Assembly: GCA_905221605.1 (NCBI GenBank)
Contig: CAJNDS010002546.1
Location: 859,044 to 923,043, forward strand
Length of the DNA stretch: 64,000 nt
Direction: 5' to 3'
Source: Symbiodinium natans
Lineage: Eukaryota > Sar > Dinophyceae > Suessiales > Symbiodiniaceae
A model generated the notes under the pieces. That model saw only the letters and a list, made by a program, of their open reading frames with translations, was not told where the DNA came from and did no database searches. Below, in pieces: positions 55,044 to 64,000 of the stretch. The first letter of the stretch is position 1, and each line of letters opens with the position of its first letter. The position numbers and the translations under genes are program-made.

Positions 55044-55100
55044 AACCCGAAACCATCCTAAACCCTAAACCCTAAACCCCCCTAAACCCTAAACCCTAAT
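55044..55100. repeat. Telomere-type tract starting at a 5' splice site
   Basis: CCCTAAA copies. In coding sense the tract begins exactly at the donor of the exon ending 55095 (AGG|GTTTAGGG). Confidence 0.92.
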
Positions 55101-55314
55101 CCAATCCGGTCGCTGATTCATGGGGACACCGGCGATGTCAGCGCGCTCCTGGGAGAGAAAAAAAGGGCTCCCCTGGGTCCCACAGAACCCCAAAAAGAAT
55201 ACCCCCAAGCAGCCCTGGAGTACCCACTTTTCAGAAAATCCCCCCCAGTATCCCGCAGTGTCCACCCCAAACAGGATGGGGATGAGCTTGGGGACCGATC
55301 TCCGAAGCACGTGC
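55095..55314 (-). CDS. Two exons, possible HEAT/importin-like repeat protein
   Basis: Exon one (55314-55266) follows CTTCTCAG and reads HVLRRSVPKLIPILFG, ending at a GTGGAC donor. Exon two (55148-55095) follows a pyrimidine-rich TCTCTCCCAG and reads ERADIAGVPMNQRPDWIR. The phases agree. The first part resembles a HEAT-repeat helix with the LPKLIPxLL pattern of transportin/importin-beta proteins; with so little sequence this is only a suggestion. The 130-nt intron holds G-rich sequence. Confidence 0.55.
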
Positions 55315-55429
55315 CTGAGAAGTGAAGGTCCCTCCGAGCTGGACAGCCTGTTTTGCCGCAATCGGCTCCGATCTCCATCAGAAGCACGGATCCGCTCACA
55401 CGGTCAACATGTAATATATATATGTGTGT

Positions 55430-55455
55430 GTGTGTATACATATATATATATATGC
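55430..55455. repeat. TG/TA microsatellite
   Basis: TATATATGTGTGTGTGTGTA then a TA run (55416-55454). A C-run follows at 55509-55522. Confidence 0.9.
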
Positions 55456-55621
55456 AAAAGTGTATGCGAATTGCTACTGGTAATGAGTAGGCGAAGGTTC
55501 ATGCTCTACTCCCCCCCCCCCCCACTTCCCGATGCAGCTCTCCATAACGCAGAGCCCGACACCCTCGAAGTTCCGCGGGCGATGGAGGTTGCCTCGACAG
55601 CTCGGCGCCTCCCTACATACT

Positions 55622-55655
55622 GAACCCTAAACCCTAAACCCTAAACCCTAAACGC
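55622..55655. repeat. Telomere-type CCCTAAA tract below an exon
   Basis: Four clean copies and CCCTAAACGCC; TTTAGGG in coding sense. Confidence 0.92.
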
Positions 55656-55705
55656 CACACTGCACTTGTAGCACTTTGATTCTTGGCTGCGACTGAAACC
55701 TTTAG

Positions 55706-55821
55706 ACTTCAAACCCCAGCTCAACTCCAGCCTCTTGAAACCCCGAAAAAGGCTGCAGTCCCCTGGCCATAGTGCCACACCAGTTGCTGCTTCCCGGGCC
55801 ACAGAGGAGGAGACGATCACC
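55706..55821 (-). CDS. Exon, unrecognised
   Basis: A CATGCCAG|G acceptor is followed by VIVSSSVAREAATGVALWPG then DCSLFRGFKRLELSWG, strand- and helix-like with no repeats. The 3' end is not fixed; the frame stays open towards 55660. A plus frame just above (55840-56082) is also protein-like and unresolved. Confidence 0.48.
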
Positions 55822-56069
55822 CTGGCATGAAATTGGTGGTTGAGGGTCTGCAGCTCTAGGCTGACGATTTGCAGAGTTTCCGTTATTATGTGTGCGCGCG
55901 GTGGCTACCACGCAGAAATCTACCGTCAAGCCATCGCCAGCATTCCAGTAGCACATGTCATGGCAAGCCCTGACTGCACTGCAGGAGCATACTCTAACTA
56001 CGAGGCCCGTTGCGCGCCAGAACAATCTCCAGCGCCCACGGCGTGTCAATGCTTGAAGCCGAAAACTGC

Positions 56070-56092
56070 ACCTAAACCCTAAACCCTAAACC
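56070..56092. repeat. Telomere-type CCCTAAA tract below an exon
   Basis: Three copies then an A-run, 30 bp past the donor of the next exon in coding sense. Confidence 0.88.
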
Positions 56093-56122
56093 CAAAAAAA
56101 ACCTTAAACAAGGCCATGCGAC

Positions 56123-56206
56123 CTCGAACTTGAAGATGTAGGGGATCGGCGGGGGAGGGCAGCTCGTCCCAGCCGGAATCACTTCGATGTCAAGGTGGAA
56201 AGGGTC
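56123..56206 (-). CDS. 84-nt exon between inverted telomere-type tracts
   Basis: GGGAAG|G acceptor, 28 codons reading DPFHLDIEVIPAGTSCPPPP then IPYIFKFE, GTCGCA donor, phase 0 at both ends. Alternating hydrophobics and a proline run suggest a beta-rich domain. Strongly protein-like. CCCTAAA repeats precede and TTTAGGG repeats follow in coding sense. Family unknown. Confidence 0.62.
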
Positions 56207-56216
56207 CTTCCCAAAC

Positions 56217-56330
56217 ATTTAGGGTTTAGGGTTTCGAGTTTAGGGGTTTGGAGTTTAGGGTTTAGGGTTTCGGGTTTAGGGTTTAGGGTTTTAGGGTTGA
56301 GGGTTAGGGTTTCGAGTTTAGGGTTTGGCT
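56217..56330. repeat. Telomere-type TTTAGGG tract above an exon
   Basis: About 14 copies with GTTTCGAG/GTTTCGGG variants, starting 10 bp from the acceptor. Confidence 0.93.
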
Positions 56331-56574
56331 TCGCCCTGCTTTTTCCAAACCCACGTTCTGAACCCTGCGCTGTGGACAACGGCTTCCAATCCACGTTAAA
56401 TGACTTGGCAACTATCCCGGTCAAGAAGATACTACGTCGGTGACCCAAACCCAAGCTTACTGGCTCTTTGTAGCAGGGATCATGAACGATGCACGATATC
56501 TATCCCTTTAAGAGAAAAAAAGGTTGTGAAAATGAAAGATACACTACATCCCTTTAAGAGTACGACCACCCTTC

Positions 56575-56626
56575 TAAGAACTCAAGAGTGAACAGCTGGT
56601 GGACCTGTCCTTGGAGCAGTCCATGC
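56575..56626 (-). CDS. Candidate short terminal exon
   Basis: After TTCTAAG the minus frame reads ACFRMDCSKDRSTSCSLL to a TAG. The plus strand also reads protein-like (LVDLSLEQSMRKQALEFPAL), so strand is uncertain. Confidence 0.28.
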
Positions 56627-56660
56627 GGAAGCAGGCCTTAGAATTTCCGGCTTTGCTCGG

Positions 56661-56770
56661 GGGGTTTAGGGTTTAGGGTTTAGGGTTTAGGGTTTAGGGT
56701 TTAGGGTTTAGGGTTTAGGGTTTAGGGTTCTTTTTTTCAGGGTTTAGGGTTTAGGGTTTAGGGTTTAGGG
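56661..56770. repeat. Telomere-type TTTAGGG tract
   Basis: About 15 copies broken once by CTTTTTTTCAGG. Confidence 0.95.
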
Positions 56771-57179
56771 CCCAGGTGTAGGTTTACTTTCTGCCTAGGT
56801 GGAGGGTTTTTGTTGTTGGGGTTTTGGGGTGCAGGATTACGCGCTGCGGTGAAGATGCGCGACAAGTACATTAAGGGATCAGAAGGTTCTACACTCTTTA
56901 ACCCCTTGCATATAGCCATAGTTCTGTTATACCCCAAGCAGCCCCTACAAAGGGTCCCCGACATCGTATGACCTTGGCAGCCTATGGCTATACTCCCCTT
57001 AGAACCTTCATGAAAAGAATACATTTCCTCGTTTTGTATATCAATACAAATAACAACATTCCTAAGGAGGCAATAGATAGTCCTCAAGACATGCCTTGTG
57101 GCCTCCAGCGTATTGCCCATGACGGTGATCTTGGCATGCACGCAGTCGTGGGAGAACTCAATGCGCTGGGAGTAGCCTC
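56758..57179 (-). CDS. Exon and open continuation, unrecognised
   Basis: A CCCTAG acceptor precedes GYSQRIEFSHDCVHAKITVM then GNTLEATR (57179 to about 57095), strongly protein-like. A GC donor (AG|GCATGT) may end it. The frame remains open to 56758 and reads VLRTIYCLLRNVVICIDIQN and LKSVEPSDPLMYLSRIF, also plausible, so a longer exon is possible. A TTTAGGG tract (57221-57262) lies upstream in coding sense. Family unknown. Confidence 0.5.
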
Positions 57180-57220
57180 CTAGGGCCTGGCAGCCAAGCG
57201 CTTCGGCAGTACCCGACTAG

Positions 57221-57262
57221 GTTTAGGGTTAAGGGTTTAGGGGTTTAGGGTTTAGGGTTACT
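57221..57262. repeat. Telomere-type TTTAGGG tract above an exon
   Basis: Four copies with one TTAAGGG. Confidence 0.88.
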
Positions 57263-57491
57263 GAGGATGTCAGTGTAGAGGTTGGTATTTTCAATGCTCC
57301 AGGTTGTGAGCTTTCATGTCCCCACAGGTCTGAAACTCTTGCTGCCATGCTCGGAATCCACAAGCGAAAATCCCAGAGCACAAACGATGGTGTCAAAAAG
57401 ATCGCCTAAATCCTATAAACCCTTTTTCTATAAACCCTTTTTTGAGGAGGGACTCAAACCCTAAACCACTAAAACCTCTGAAACACAACAC

Positions 57492-57593
57492 CAGAAGACG
57501 CTGCAGAGCATCGGGGCGCGCCTTGCTGACGGTGCCCTCCCAGGCTCCGACGATCCGGGCATCGAAGGCCGACGGGAATCGCCCAAAATTCTC
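57492..57593 (-). CDS. 102-nt exon, unrecognised
   Basis: GAAGAG acceptor, 34 codons (ENFGRFPSAFDARIVGAWEG then TVSKARPDALQRLL), GTGTTG donor, phase 0 at both ends. The sequence has a compact, globular look with a C-terminal helix. A short TTTAGGG word run follows in coding sense (57458-57475). Confidence 0.58.
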
Positions 57594-57768
57594 CTCTTCA
57601 TGAACCCTTTTCGAATATGAATATGAATTATCATTCTTGTGCTATTTGTTGCATTACTCATTAATCTATGATTCTAGAAATATTGGAATATCATGTTTGC
57701 AAAATACTCAGGCTCCAGACCTAGAGGCTTGGCTACCTTACCTGGAGTTGCCTGCTTACATCCCATGC

Positions 57769-57898
57769 TCAACAGTCCAATCGGAGGAGCTCCTGTTTGG
57801 CGAAAGCCGCGAGATGAGACATCGTGTCGTCGGTCATGGATGCACCATAGTAGTGGGATGCGGAATCCTGGATGGTCTGCTCCTCTGCATTCGGGATG
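57769..57898 (-). CDS. Terminal exon next to a poly-C tract
   Basis: A CTTTTCCAG acceptor precedes IPNAEEQTIQDSASHYYGAS then MTDDTMSHLAAFAKQELLRL, helical and polar, to TGA at 57769. About 30 bp upstream in coding sense is the G-run complementary to the poly-C at 57931-57987. Family unknown. Confidence 0.5.
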
Positions 57899-57930
57899 CT
57901 GGAAAAGCCAGAACCCTGAACCGCTCTGAT

Positions 57931-57971
<41 letters not shown>

Positions 57972-57987
57972 CCCCCCCCCCCCCCCC
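57931..57987. repeat. 57-bp poly-C tract
   Basis: Uninterrupted C except one G at 57971. Confidence 0.97.
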
Positions 57988-58336
57988 GTGTTCTGTTAAA
58001 CTAGATCTTCCTGGAGCTGGCAGAATGCCCCCCGAATGCACTTTGAGCATGGCTAGGGTGCCTGAACCCTCAACTCCTTCTTTTTTGTTTTGGGGGGGGC
58101 CCTTCTGGCCGTTTAATGACCCCACAAAAAAAAGAAAGGCTCCCAGTAGCCCTCTCCTCGTCGGAGCTCTGGAGCACACCCGGCATGCCAAGCCTGGGCT
58201 TATCAAAGGGGAGCGGCAAGCTACTCCAGCATCCTAATATGCTCCCCAACCTCCCAGGGGATAGGGTCTAGGGTTTAGGGTTTAGGGTTCAGCGTTTAGG
58301 TTCCGGGTGAAGGGTTTAGGGCCACATGTTCGTCCA

Positions 58337-58720
58337 CTAAGACGCTCTCGTATCCCAACATGAATACAGTGCTGCTGTTGGCAAAGCCAGGCGCTTGGTC
58401 AAGTCGGCCAGGTTGGCGACGATGGCGGAGGTGGACTGAGTGTCGCTCGTGGGCTGCGTGGAGCCACCCGATGAGGTGACCTTCCTGGCCTGTACCATGA
58501 CATAGAGCACCGGGGAGGATCTAAACCATGAGCCCTTGTTTGGCACCATGGAACATGCCAACACGACAAGGCCCTTCATTTGGATCATGGCCAGTCTTCA
58601 GGTAACCTTTTTGCAAGCTGTTCTGGCTTTCATGTTCCTCCGAGCACGGGCGAAGCAAGATGGATTCGGAGACACACCCAAGCATGTTGGCGGAGTCCCC
58701 AAGAAGACCAGCCCTAAACC
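58337..58720 (-). CDS. Two candidate exons, unrecognised
   Basis: The upper frame (about 58720-58540) reads GDSANMLGCVSESILLRPCS and GYLKTGHDPNEGPCRVGMFH. The lower frame, after TGGTACAG near 58495, reads ARKVTSSGGSTQPTSDTQST then SAIVANLADLTKRLALPTA. Both are non-repetitive. A plus frame (58536-58733) overlaps the first. Confidence 0.4.
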
Positions 58721-58765
58721 CTTTGAACCCTAAAACCCTAAACCCCTTTGAACCCTCAACCCTCA
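58711..58765. repeat. Degenerate CCCTAAA tract below a terminal exon
   Basis: CCCTAAA and CCCTTTGAACCC words. A second, TTTAGGG-type run lies at 58260-58320. Confidence 0.8.
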
Positions 58766-58772
58766 GCTATCT

Positions 58773-58869
58773 TTAAGCCGGTATGGCCTCAAAGCTCTCA
58801 AAGCCCACGGTGCCAAAGTCGCTCTCCTTCGCCTCGTGCACGGCGGGCGTGTCGAACCTCAGCTCCGCC
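58773..58869 (-). CDS. C-terminal exon, unrecognised
   Basis: TTCCAAG|G acceptor, then AELRFDTPAVHEAKESDFGT and VGFESFEAIPA to TAA at 58773. Strongly protein-like with an acidic, aromatic tail. It marks the 3' end of a gene whose upstream exons were not found in 58.9-60.9 kb. Confidence 0.58.
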
Positions 58870-60810
58870 CTTGGAACCCCAAAAACATGAAGCGGGGCTC
58901 CTCTGAAAAAGATGTTGAAGTAGTCCCTGCTCAAATATTACAGGGGGACCTCATCTATTCTGGAAATTAGGATTTTGAAATAGTCCCTTTTAAGGTGGAC
59001 CTCATCTACTTTAAACTTAGGTACCCGGAAAGAAGGTCCCCAGATCCAAGCGGCTGGATGGCTGCCACCAGCTGGCGCTCCCTGCCGAAGCTGACGGCCG
59101 ACCGAGGAACCACTGACAGGTGGAGCGTGGCATCAAGTCGTGAGCCGCTGGAGACCTCGACAGTGGACTGTTCAAGCACCGCTTATTTTTAAATTAGAGG
59201 GGGTTCTGATATCATTTCAGGGCTTTGGGCTTGAGGTTTAGTCAGATTCTGTATCGTGGCACCGACGCTGGCACTCGCACTAGGCAGGCAAGGCAAACGG
59301 GACTTTGGGGGAGAAGGCTCTGTTCGCAGAATGGGAGTATGGTATAAGAAGTTGCGACTTGGCTTTAACGTTGTTTAGCAGGCCCATGCATGTTAAGGAG
59401 GGGTGTTGGCAAGCCTCTCTTCCCCCTTTGAGCCTCTCTTTCTCATGTTCCAGGCGGTAAGGCTTTCCGAGTTTGGGAGCAGCTGGCACGGTCTGTCCAT
59501 GGTTTCTCCTGCTTGGCAGCTCAGGGTTCAGGGTTGAGGGATGTCGCGACCCACCTTGCACTGCATCTTGCTGTGCAGGACTTGTGCGATGGGGGGCCTC
59601 AGATGATGCCGAGATCCGATGACTAGGAGAAGTATCGCGACACCTAGCCAGTTGCAAACTTTATGAGGTACCTACCAAGGATGCTACGAGTCGTTGGGTC
59701 CGAAAACTCAGCAGCCTTACTTGAATCGGTAGTGCAATCCCTTCTGAGATGGCTAAGGCTAAGGAGGTCGCCGCAGTTGCGGAGCAAGTGATTCCAAAGT
59801 TTTCATCAACTGTTAAATCGAACCTGGCCGATACACTTCATAATCCGCCCAATCGGTAGCAGTGGATTTTTGTCGCGAGGATTACGGATGTGCATGTTCA
59901 ACATCGACGCCAAACCATCAAACTTCCAAGCCAACACACACTAGAATCATGGATGACACCGTCGCCAAGGCATCCGGAAGCAGTTTGCTTTGACTGGAAG
60001 GCCGAAGCACAGGCGATCAAGTGCTCTTAGAGCCCCCCCCCCATCCGTCTCATTCTCCTACCTCCAAGTACAAGGTTTCCTTTTTTACCCTAAATCACTC
60101 AACTTGTTTGTTTTTCAACGAGGGCTCTCTCAAGCCCTAAGCCCCCTAAACCCCATTTTGCCAAGTGGCATGGACTCGGCCCGGCAAGTCCAGGAACCTT
60201 GGGTCGACAGAGTGGCCTGGCGGCGTGGGCTGAACAGTAAGGGCAATCCCAGCTCGTCCTGAAAAGAGGAGTTTTTGCAAAACTGCGGCTGCCTCTGAGG
60301 GGAAGAACTTCCATTGGTCTAGCTAAGGGCTTAGCTTGGGGGCCTGTAGCTTGAGCTGACACTGCGCCTGGCGTTGGAAGGGGCAGTCGGCAACGCACAT
60401 GTGCCACATGTGCCTGCATTAAAGTCCTAACGGCCCCAAGCGAGGCCAAACCCCAAGCTGCCTCGTTGAAGGACTGGGGACAGTCAGCCTGGCGCACCAC
60501 GTTGCGGACCTAAGTCCGCATGGAACCCAAGCCATGAAAGCTTGTAAAGCAGCCTACATACACACTCAGAGAAACGACTGCACCAGTGTGCCACAGCTTC
60601 AAACTGAACCCAACGAATTCACATCTCTCTCGATTGCAGGCAACAAGTCGAATTGTGATGCAGGTACGTTCGCGCGGTCTTTGTTAGATGAGACACACCC
60701 GGGGACCTGCATCCCCACTGAGGCAACAATGACTAAGTTATCCTGCAAATCATCACCTCTTCTTCCTTCCTTCCGCAGCACATGATCCCCCCGAAGGGAG
60801 ATCGCCCACC

Positions 60811-60850
<40 letters not shown>

Positions 60851-60990
60851 CTCTCTCTCCCGCTGTCTCCCTTCTTTCTCAGTGGCATAGGGCATAGAGC
60901 TAGCACCCCCAGCCTGCCCTCGCTTTCACTCTCCTTCTCCCTCTCTCCCTCGCCAAAGGGCACCCTCGACAAAAACCGCAAAGCTTGCAC
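58870..60990. other. No firm gene; one weak exon and a CT microsatellite
   Basis: A minus frame near 60470-60390 reads QSFNEAAWGLASLGAVRTLM and may be an exon. A pure CT run lies at 60811-60848. Other frames here are not convincing. Confidence 0.35.
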
Positions 60991-61126
60991 CGTGGGGCGT
61001 AGGATGAGAAGTCGGCGCGGTCCTGCTCTCCGGCAAGCAGATCCTTGAGGTTGGCCCCAGCCACTTGACAGCCCAGGATCTTTTCCTTGACTGCTTCTGC
61101 TTGAGCGGCTTCTGGGATCTTTCCAG
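60991..61126 (-). CDS. 136-nt exon, unrecognised
   Basis: A CTTGAG acceptor precedes GKIPEAAQAEAVKEKILGCQ, then VAGANLKDLLAGEQDRADFS and SYAP, ending CG before a GTGCAAG donor. An alanine/glutamate helix is followed by an LKDLL motif. Strongly protein-like. It may be a downstream exon of the membrane gene at 61.5-62.8 kb. Confidence 0.58.
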
Positions 61127-61461
61127 CTCAAGGCTTGGATTGAGGGAAGAATGTGTGCCTGAGAGTTCCAGGTTTAGTTCGCTTATTTGGGATGACTCAA
61201 GATGTACTTGAGGGAGCCGTAGCCTTTATTGATTCGTTTCAGAGATCCGTAGAGCTTGAGGTGGAAGATTCACACAGCCAAAGCACCAGCTTTGTCATGT
61301 CGCCGGAGTAGGAGCTTGGCAACTTGCATCGGCCGGCAGTATCCAGCACACAAGGCAGGATGATATCGAAGCTCCCGCCTGGGCTCGATGCCCCCAGACT
61401 CTCTTACTATGCGGAATCCGAGGATCTGAAACGGGAAACCGCTAAAAATAAGCTCAGGTGC

Positions 61462-62794
61462 GCAAGATGGAGATCATGCCGACATTCGACACCGACACCT
61501 CAGGTGCTGAAAGCGGCATCCGTGCGGGAAGGGGGGGGGGCCTCACCTTGCGCAGCACGTCTGTCAAGGTCTTGTGGTACTCGTCCGCACGGATGAAAAC
61601 AAAGGCCGCGCTGTAGGCGATCTTCGCTCCGAAGGTCCTTATTGCACTTTCTCACCACATGTTCCGAATCCATCGCACCCCTCCGAAGGACGGCATTGTG
61701 ATTCCACATGCTGCATGCGTTGTTGCTTTGAAAACTCTGGTGTTATTCGCTGCTGGTTGTCAAGCCCGAAAAAACAAAGCTGTTCCCACAACATCCCGCG
61801 GGTCAGGGCGAAGAAAGACTTGCGCTCCACGTGAGCCGAGATGAAGCCCACCGTTGAGGACATGTACACCGCGCCGTAGAGCAAGAAGTGCAATACCAAG
61901 CCGGAGGAGAGCAATGGGCGGATGCTCCTCTGGGCTTCGGTGCATACCTGCTTCTACTCATAGTATCAGAATACTGTCATGAAATTGTGATCGTATTCGA
62001 ATATTATAATTGCAGACTGACCCACCGTCTTCTATTTACTTTGTACGTTGTCTCATGATTCTGCTACAAAATATGTATGCTGTTTTAGTGTCTGATAAGC
62101 ATCTATGCCATGAACTCCAGGCTTGACATGAAGAGCCCAAAGACATCTCTCAAAAAACGGAGGGTTCGGTGCAGACTCTCCTTGCCGGCAAGTCCATCGG
62201 GGCCGAACGCTCGAAGGAGACGCACCAGCCCAGCATGTCGTACGAGGCCCACGCGTACATGGCAAAGGACACGGCAATCAAGAACCACCTTAGGATGGCC
62301 AAAGAAGAGCCCCAAAACCCGGCTATTGAACCCCTCCGCGTCCCAAACAGTTCAGCCTTAAGTGCTTTGCGTAAGGGCAGAATGTCATCCAACTCTCAGA
62401 AGACCCCGAAAAACGAGTGGTTCTGAGCCAGGTCACTTCAAGACAGCGCTGTCTGTGGCAGTGGCCGCCCAGCAGAAAATCCTGGGCTTCAGCGCTGAGG
62501 GCACTGATCTGAGACCGGACGTGCAACCAAGTGGGCGCGCTTTGTTTGTGCCGGGATGATTGTTCTGCTCATGTCTATGTATATATATATATATATATAT
62601 ACATATATATATGTCTCTTGATACACTCCCAGAAGACACACCAGTTCAGCTGGAGATTGGCTCGGGGGTACCATCAGATGTGCGGAGCGTCCTTTGCACA
62701 TACTCCACAAGCCTAGGAGCACATAGATGTTGGTGACCACGAGGGGCCGTGAGATCTCCTCCAACAGAAACTTGGTGATTGGGGTTTTCTGGTG
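61462..62794 (-). CDS. Multi-pass membrane protein, five exons in phase
   Basis: Exons 62794-62704, 62394-62186, 61929-61820, 61637-61547 and 61498-61462 join without a frame break. Exon 1 reads TPITKFLLEEISRPLVVTNI with a first hydrophobic end. Exon 2 reads LDDILPLRKALKAELFGTRR and a membrane helix (LAILRWFLIAVSFAMYAWAS). Exon 3 is a second helix (LVLHFLLYGAVYMSSTVGFI) ending SAHVER. Exon 4 reads TFGAKIAYSAAFVFIRADEY and HKTLTDVLRK before GTGAGG. Exon 5 begins VSVSNVGMISILR. Donors are GTATGTG, GCAAGG (GC type), GTCTTT, GTGAGG and GCACCT (GC type). I associate the ADEYHKTLTDVL block with a large dinoflagellate membrane family of unknown function; that is recall, not a search. More exons surely lie on both sides. 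Confidence 0.72.
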
Positions 62795-63289
62795 CTGTAT
62801 GGATTGCAAGTCATGGTTGCACCACAAACCACCAGTAAACAGAGCAGCACTCAGCCAGACACTCACACGCTCCTAGACACACAACCGCACAACGTGGAGG
62901 GCGTCTGGGGCCTGGGGCCGACTCATTGAGGCCCCATGGGAGCACTCAAAAGCCGAATGCTGGCACTGAGAGCAGAAGAAGCCGTTCATCAACTGGCAAA
63001 AACGAGAGTGAACGGAGAATCTGAAACTACACCCAGACGTACGAGGAAGACTCTTTCTTGGGTGCGCAAAAGCGTGTGAGTGTCTGCCGCTCAGAAGCGA
63101 CGCAGAAGGCGATGTGACACTCAGCCACTCAGACCCTGAGACGATCTGTTCAGGAGCACGTGTCAAGAAGAGCCTTTCCGGATGCGAGTGAGTGTTTGAG
63201 TGTCTGCAGCGCGGAAGCGACGCCACAAATCAACATGATGCGAAAGGAGCCGGACTCATTGGTTTCAACAATCTTGAGAACTACAAACA

Positions 63290-63350
63290 GCTTACCTGAA
63301 CACCAAACCGACAGGCGCATCGCAAAGCCAATCCTGCATGGGGCGACCCA
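63290..63350 (-). CDS. Candidate upstream exon of the membrane gene
   Basis: Reads WVAPCRIGFAMRLSVWCS and ends G|GTAAGC, a good donor. Short and hydrophobic; it could be the exon preceding 62794. The acceptor is not fixed. Confidence 0.33.
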
Positions 63351-63577
63351 TGCTGCAGTAGCCTGAAAGAACCATGAGGATAGGAACCTGGGCAACAGAA
63401 CTGAACCCTGTCGCCTACGCTTTCTCTTCGCTGTGCGCCTACATACCCAGTCTGGCCGTAGACGTTGTTCCATGGGCTTCCAACTTGCTGAGGTTCAGGA
63501 TTCTTGGGGACGAAGTGGCTGGCCACACAAAAAAATCTGTAAAAGGTCTAAGGGACGTTGATTCCCCACTCCACGTA

Positions 63578-63706
63578 CCTCGGATGCGCTTGGGGTCCGA
63601 CCACGCTCTCTTGCTCCCTCTCCAGCTCTCTCTTTGCGCAACTTGCTTCCGACCAAAATCTCCAGCAAGGCAGAGGCTTGCTTGGGTTCAGGGTTTCTCT
63701 CTTCTT
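63578..63706 (-). CDS. 129-nt exon, unrecognised
   Basis: A GGGCAG acceptor precedes EEERNPEPKQASALLEILVG then SKLRKERAGEGARERGRTPS and ASE, ending at a GTACGTG donor. A helix (ASALLEILVGSKL) is followed by a charged, likely disordered stretch. Non-repetitive and well bounded. Confidence 0.56.
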
Positions 63707-63872
63707 CTGCCCAGCGAAGAGGCCCCCCTAAGAGGACCCCGGCCACGCTGGCCCGTTGCTCTGTCCGAGGTGAAGGTTTAGGGCACCGTGCCTTGACGGC
63801 CCCCAGTGGTGGTTCTGAGTGTTCGGTTGCCACTCTTCAAGGGACAAAAACGAGGCACTAAGCGGGTCCCCC

Positions 63873-63956
63873 TCACTCATTTGGTTTCCCCGGGGAGTCT
63901 TCGCCGTCGTCATCTTCGTCTTCATGTGGTTCATCCAGTTGCGTTTCAAGGACCCC
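63873..63956 (-). CDS. Acidic exon, possible C-terminus
   Basis: After TTGTCAG the frame reads VLETQLDEPHEDEDDDGEDS then PGKPNE to TGA at 63873. The highly acidic tail is typical of protein ends. A GTGAGG overlaps the last codon, so it could instead be an internal exon ending at 63877; its phase does not match the exon at 63706. Confidence 0.42.
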   Translation of the reverse strand, partial: GVLETQLDEPHEDEDDDGEDSPGKPNE

Positions 63957-63980
63957 CTGACAAGGGTTCCCAGAGAAACC

Positions 63981-64000
63981 CTCTCTCTCTCTCTCTCTCT
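63981..64000. repeat. CT microsatellite at the right edge
   Basis: Pure CT dinucleotides running off the window. Confidence 0.95.

Overview
The window looks like nuclear DNA of a dinoflagellate. The reasons are many (TTTAGGG)n telomere-type tracts inside the sequence; very short coding exons (50-320 nt) separated by long, repeat-filled introns; splice acceptors that usually read AG|G and some apparent GC or GA donors; protein families typical of these algae (TIR-like SHSW membrane proteins, PPR proteins, AGF-repeat proteins); and an almost complete bias of coding signal to the minus strand, as in dinoflagellate unidirectional gene arrays. No trans-spliced leader gene, tRNA, rRNA, CRISPR array or bacterial-style operon was found. 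All exon models come from reading frames, splice-site phase and protein-like sequence; there is no transcript support.

Layout, left to right. 1-4.7 kb: two minus-strand paralogues of a multi-pass membrane protein with a split TIR-like domain; the first runs off the left edge and the second can be assembled from five exons. 5.0-6.2 kb: an AGF-repeat (pentapeptide-like) gene with a frame break, preceded by a strong 59-bp hairpin. 7.2-8.6 kb: an intact, intronless glycosyltransferase of the sterol/UDP-sugar type, the most secure gene here. 10.7-11.2 kb: an unrecognised gene with a 78-nt intron built largely of telomere-type repeats. 13.9-17.1 kb: scattered exons, a small plus-strand coding-like island and a membrane protein. 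23.0-23.4 kb: a two-exon terminal gene fragment. 28.3-29.0 kb: a two-exon piece of a SAM-dependent methyltransferase. 29.7-35 kb: a gene-free block of AT-rich repeats, a 61-bp tandem, a G/C tract, a 113-bp tandem array and a long TTTC tract. 36.5-45.2 kb: an unrecognised exon, then many PPR exons on the minus strand. 46-51 kb: mostly low-complexity DNA with a membrane-type exon. 51-59 kb: exons interleaved with telomere-type tracts. 61-64 kb: a multi-pass membrane protein assembled from five exons plus two further exons.

The most unusual pattern is the placement of telomere-type tracts. In the sense of the minus-strand genes, tracts just downstream of an exon read TTTAGGG and tracts just upstream read CCCTAAA. 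Several begin exactly at an apparent 5' splice site, where the repeat itself supplies the GT. Introns therefore tend to begin and end with inverted telomere-type repeats. A second element family (four copies, terminal GGGATG/CATCCC inverted repeats, one copy with a perfect 13-bp target duplication) has one copy lying directly against an exon and carrying a CCCTATAA array inside it. Both look like intron-associated mobile or repair-derived sequence.
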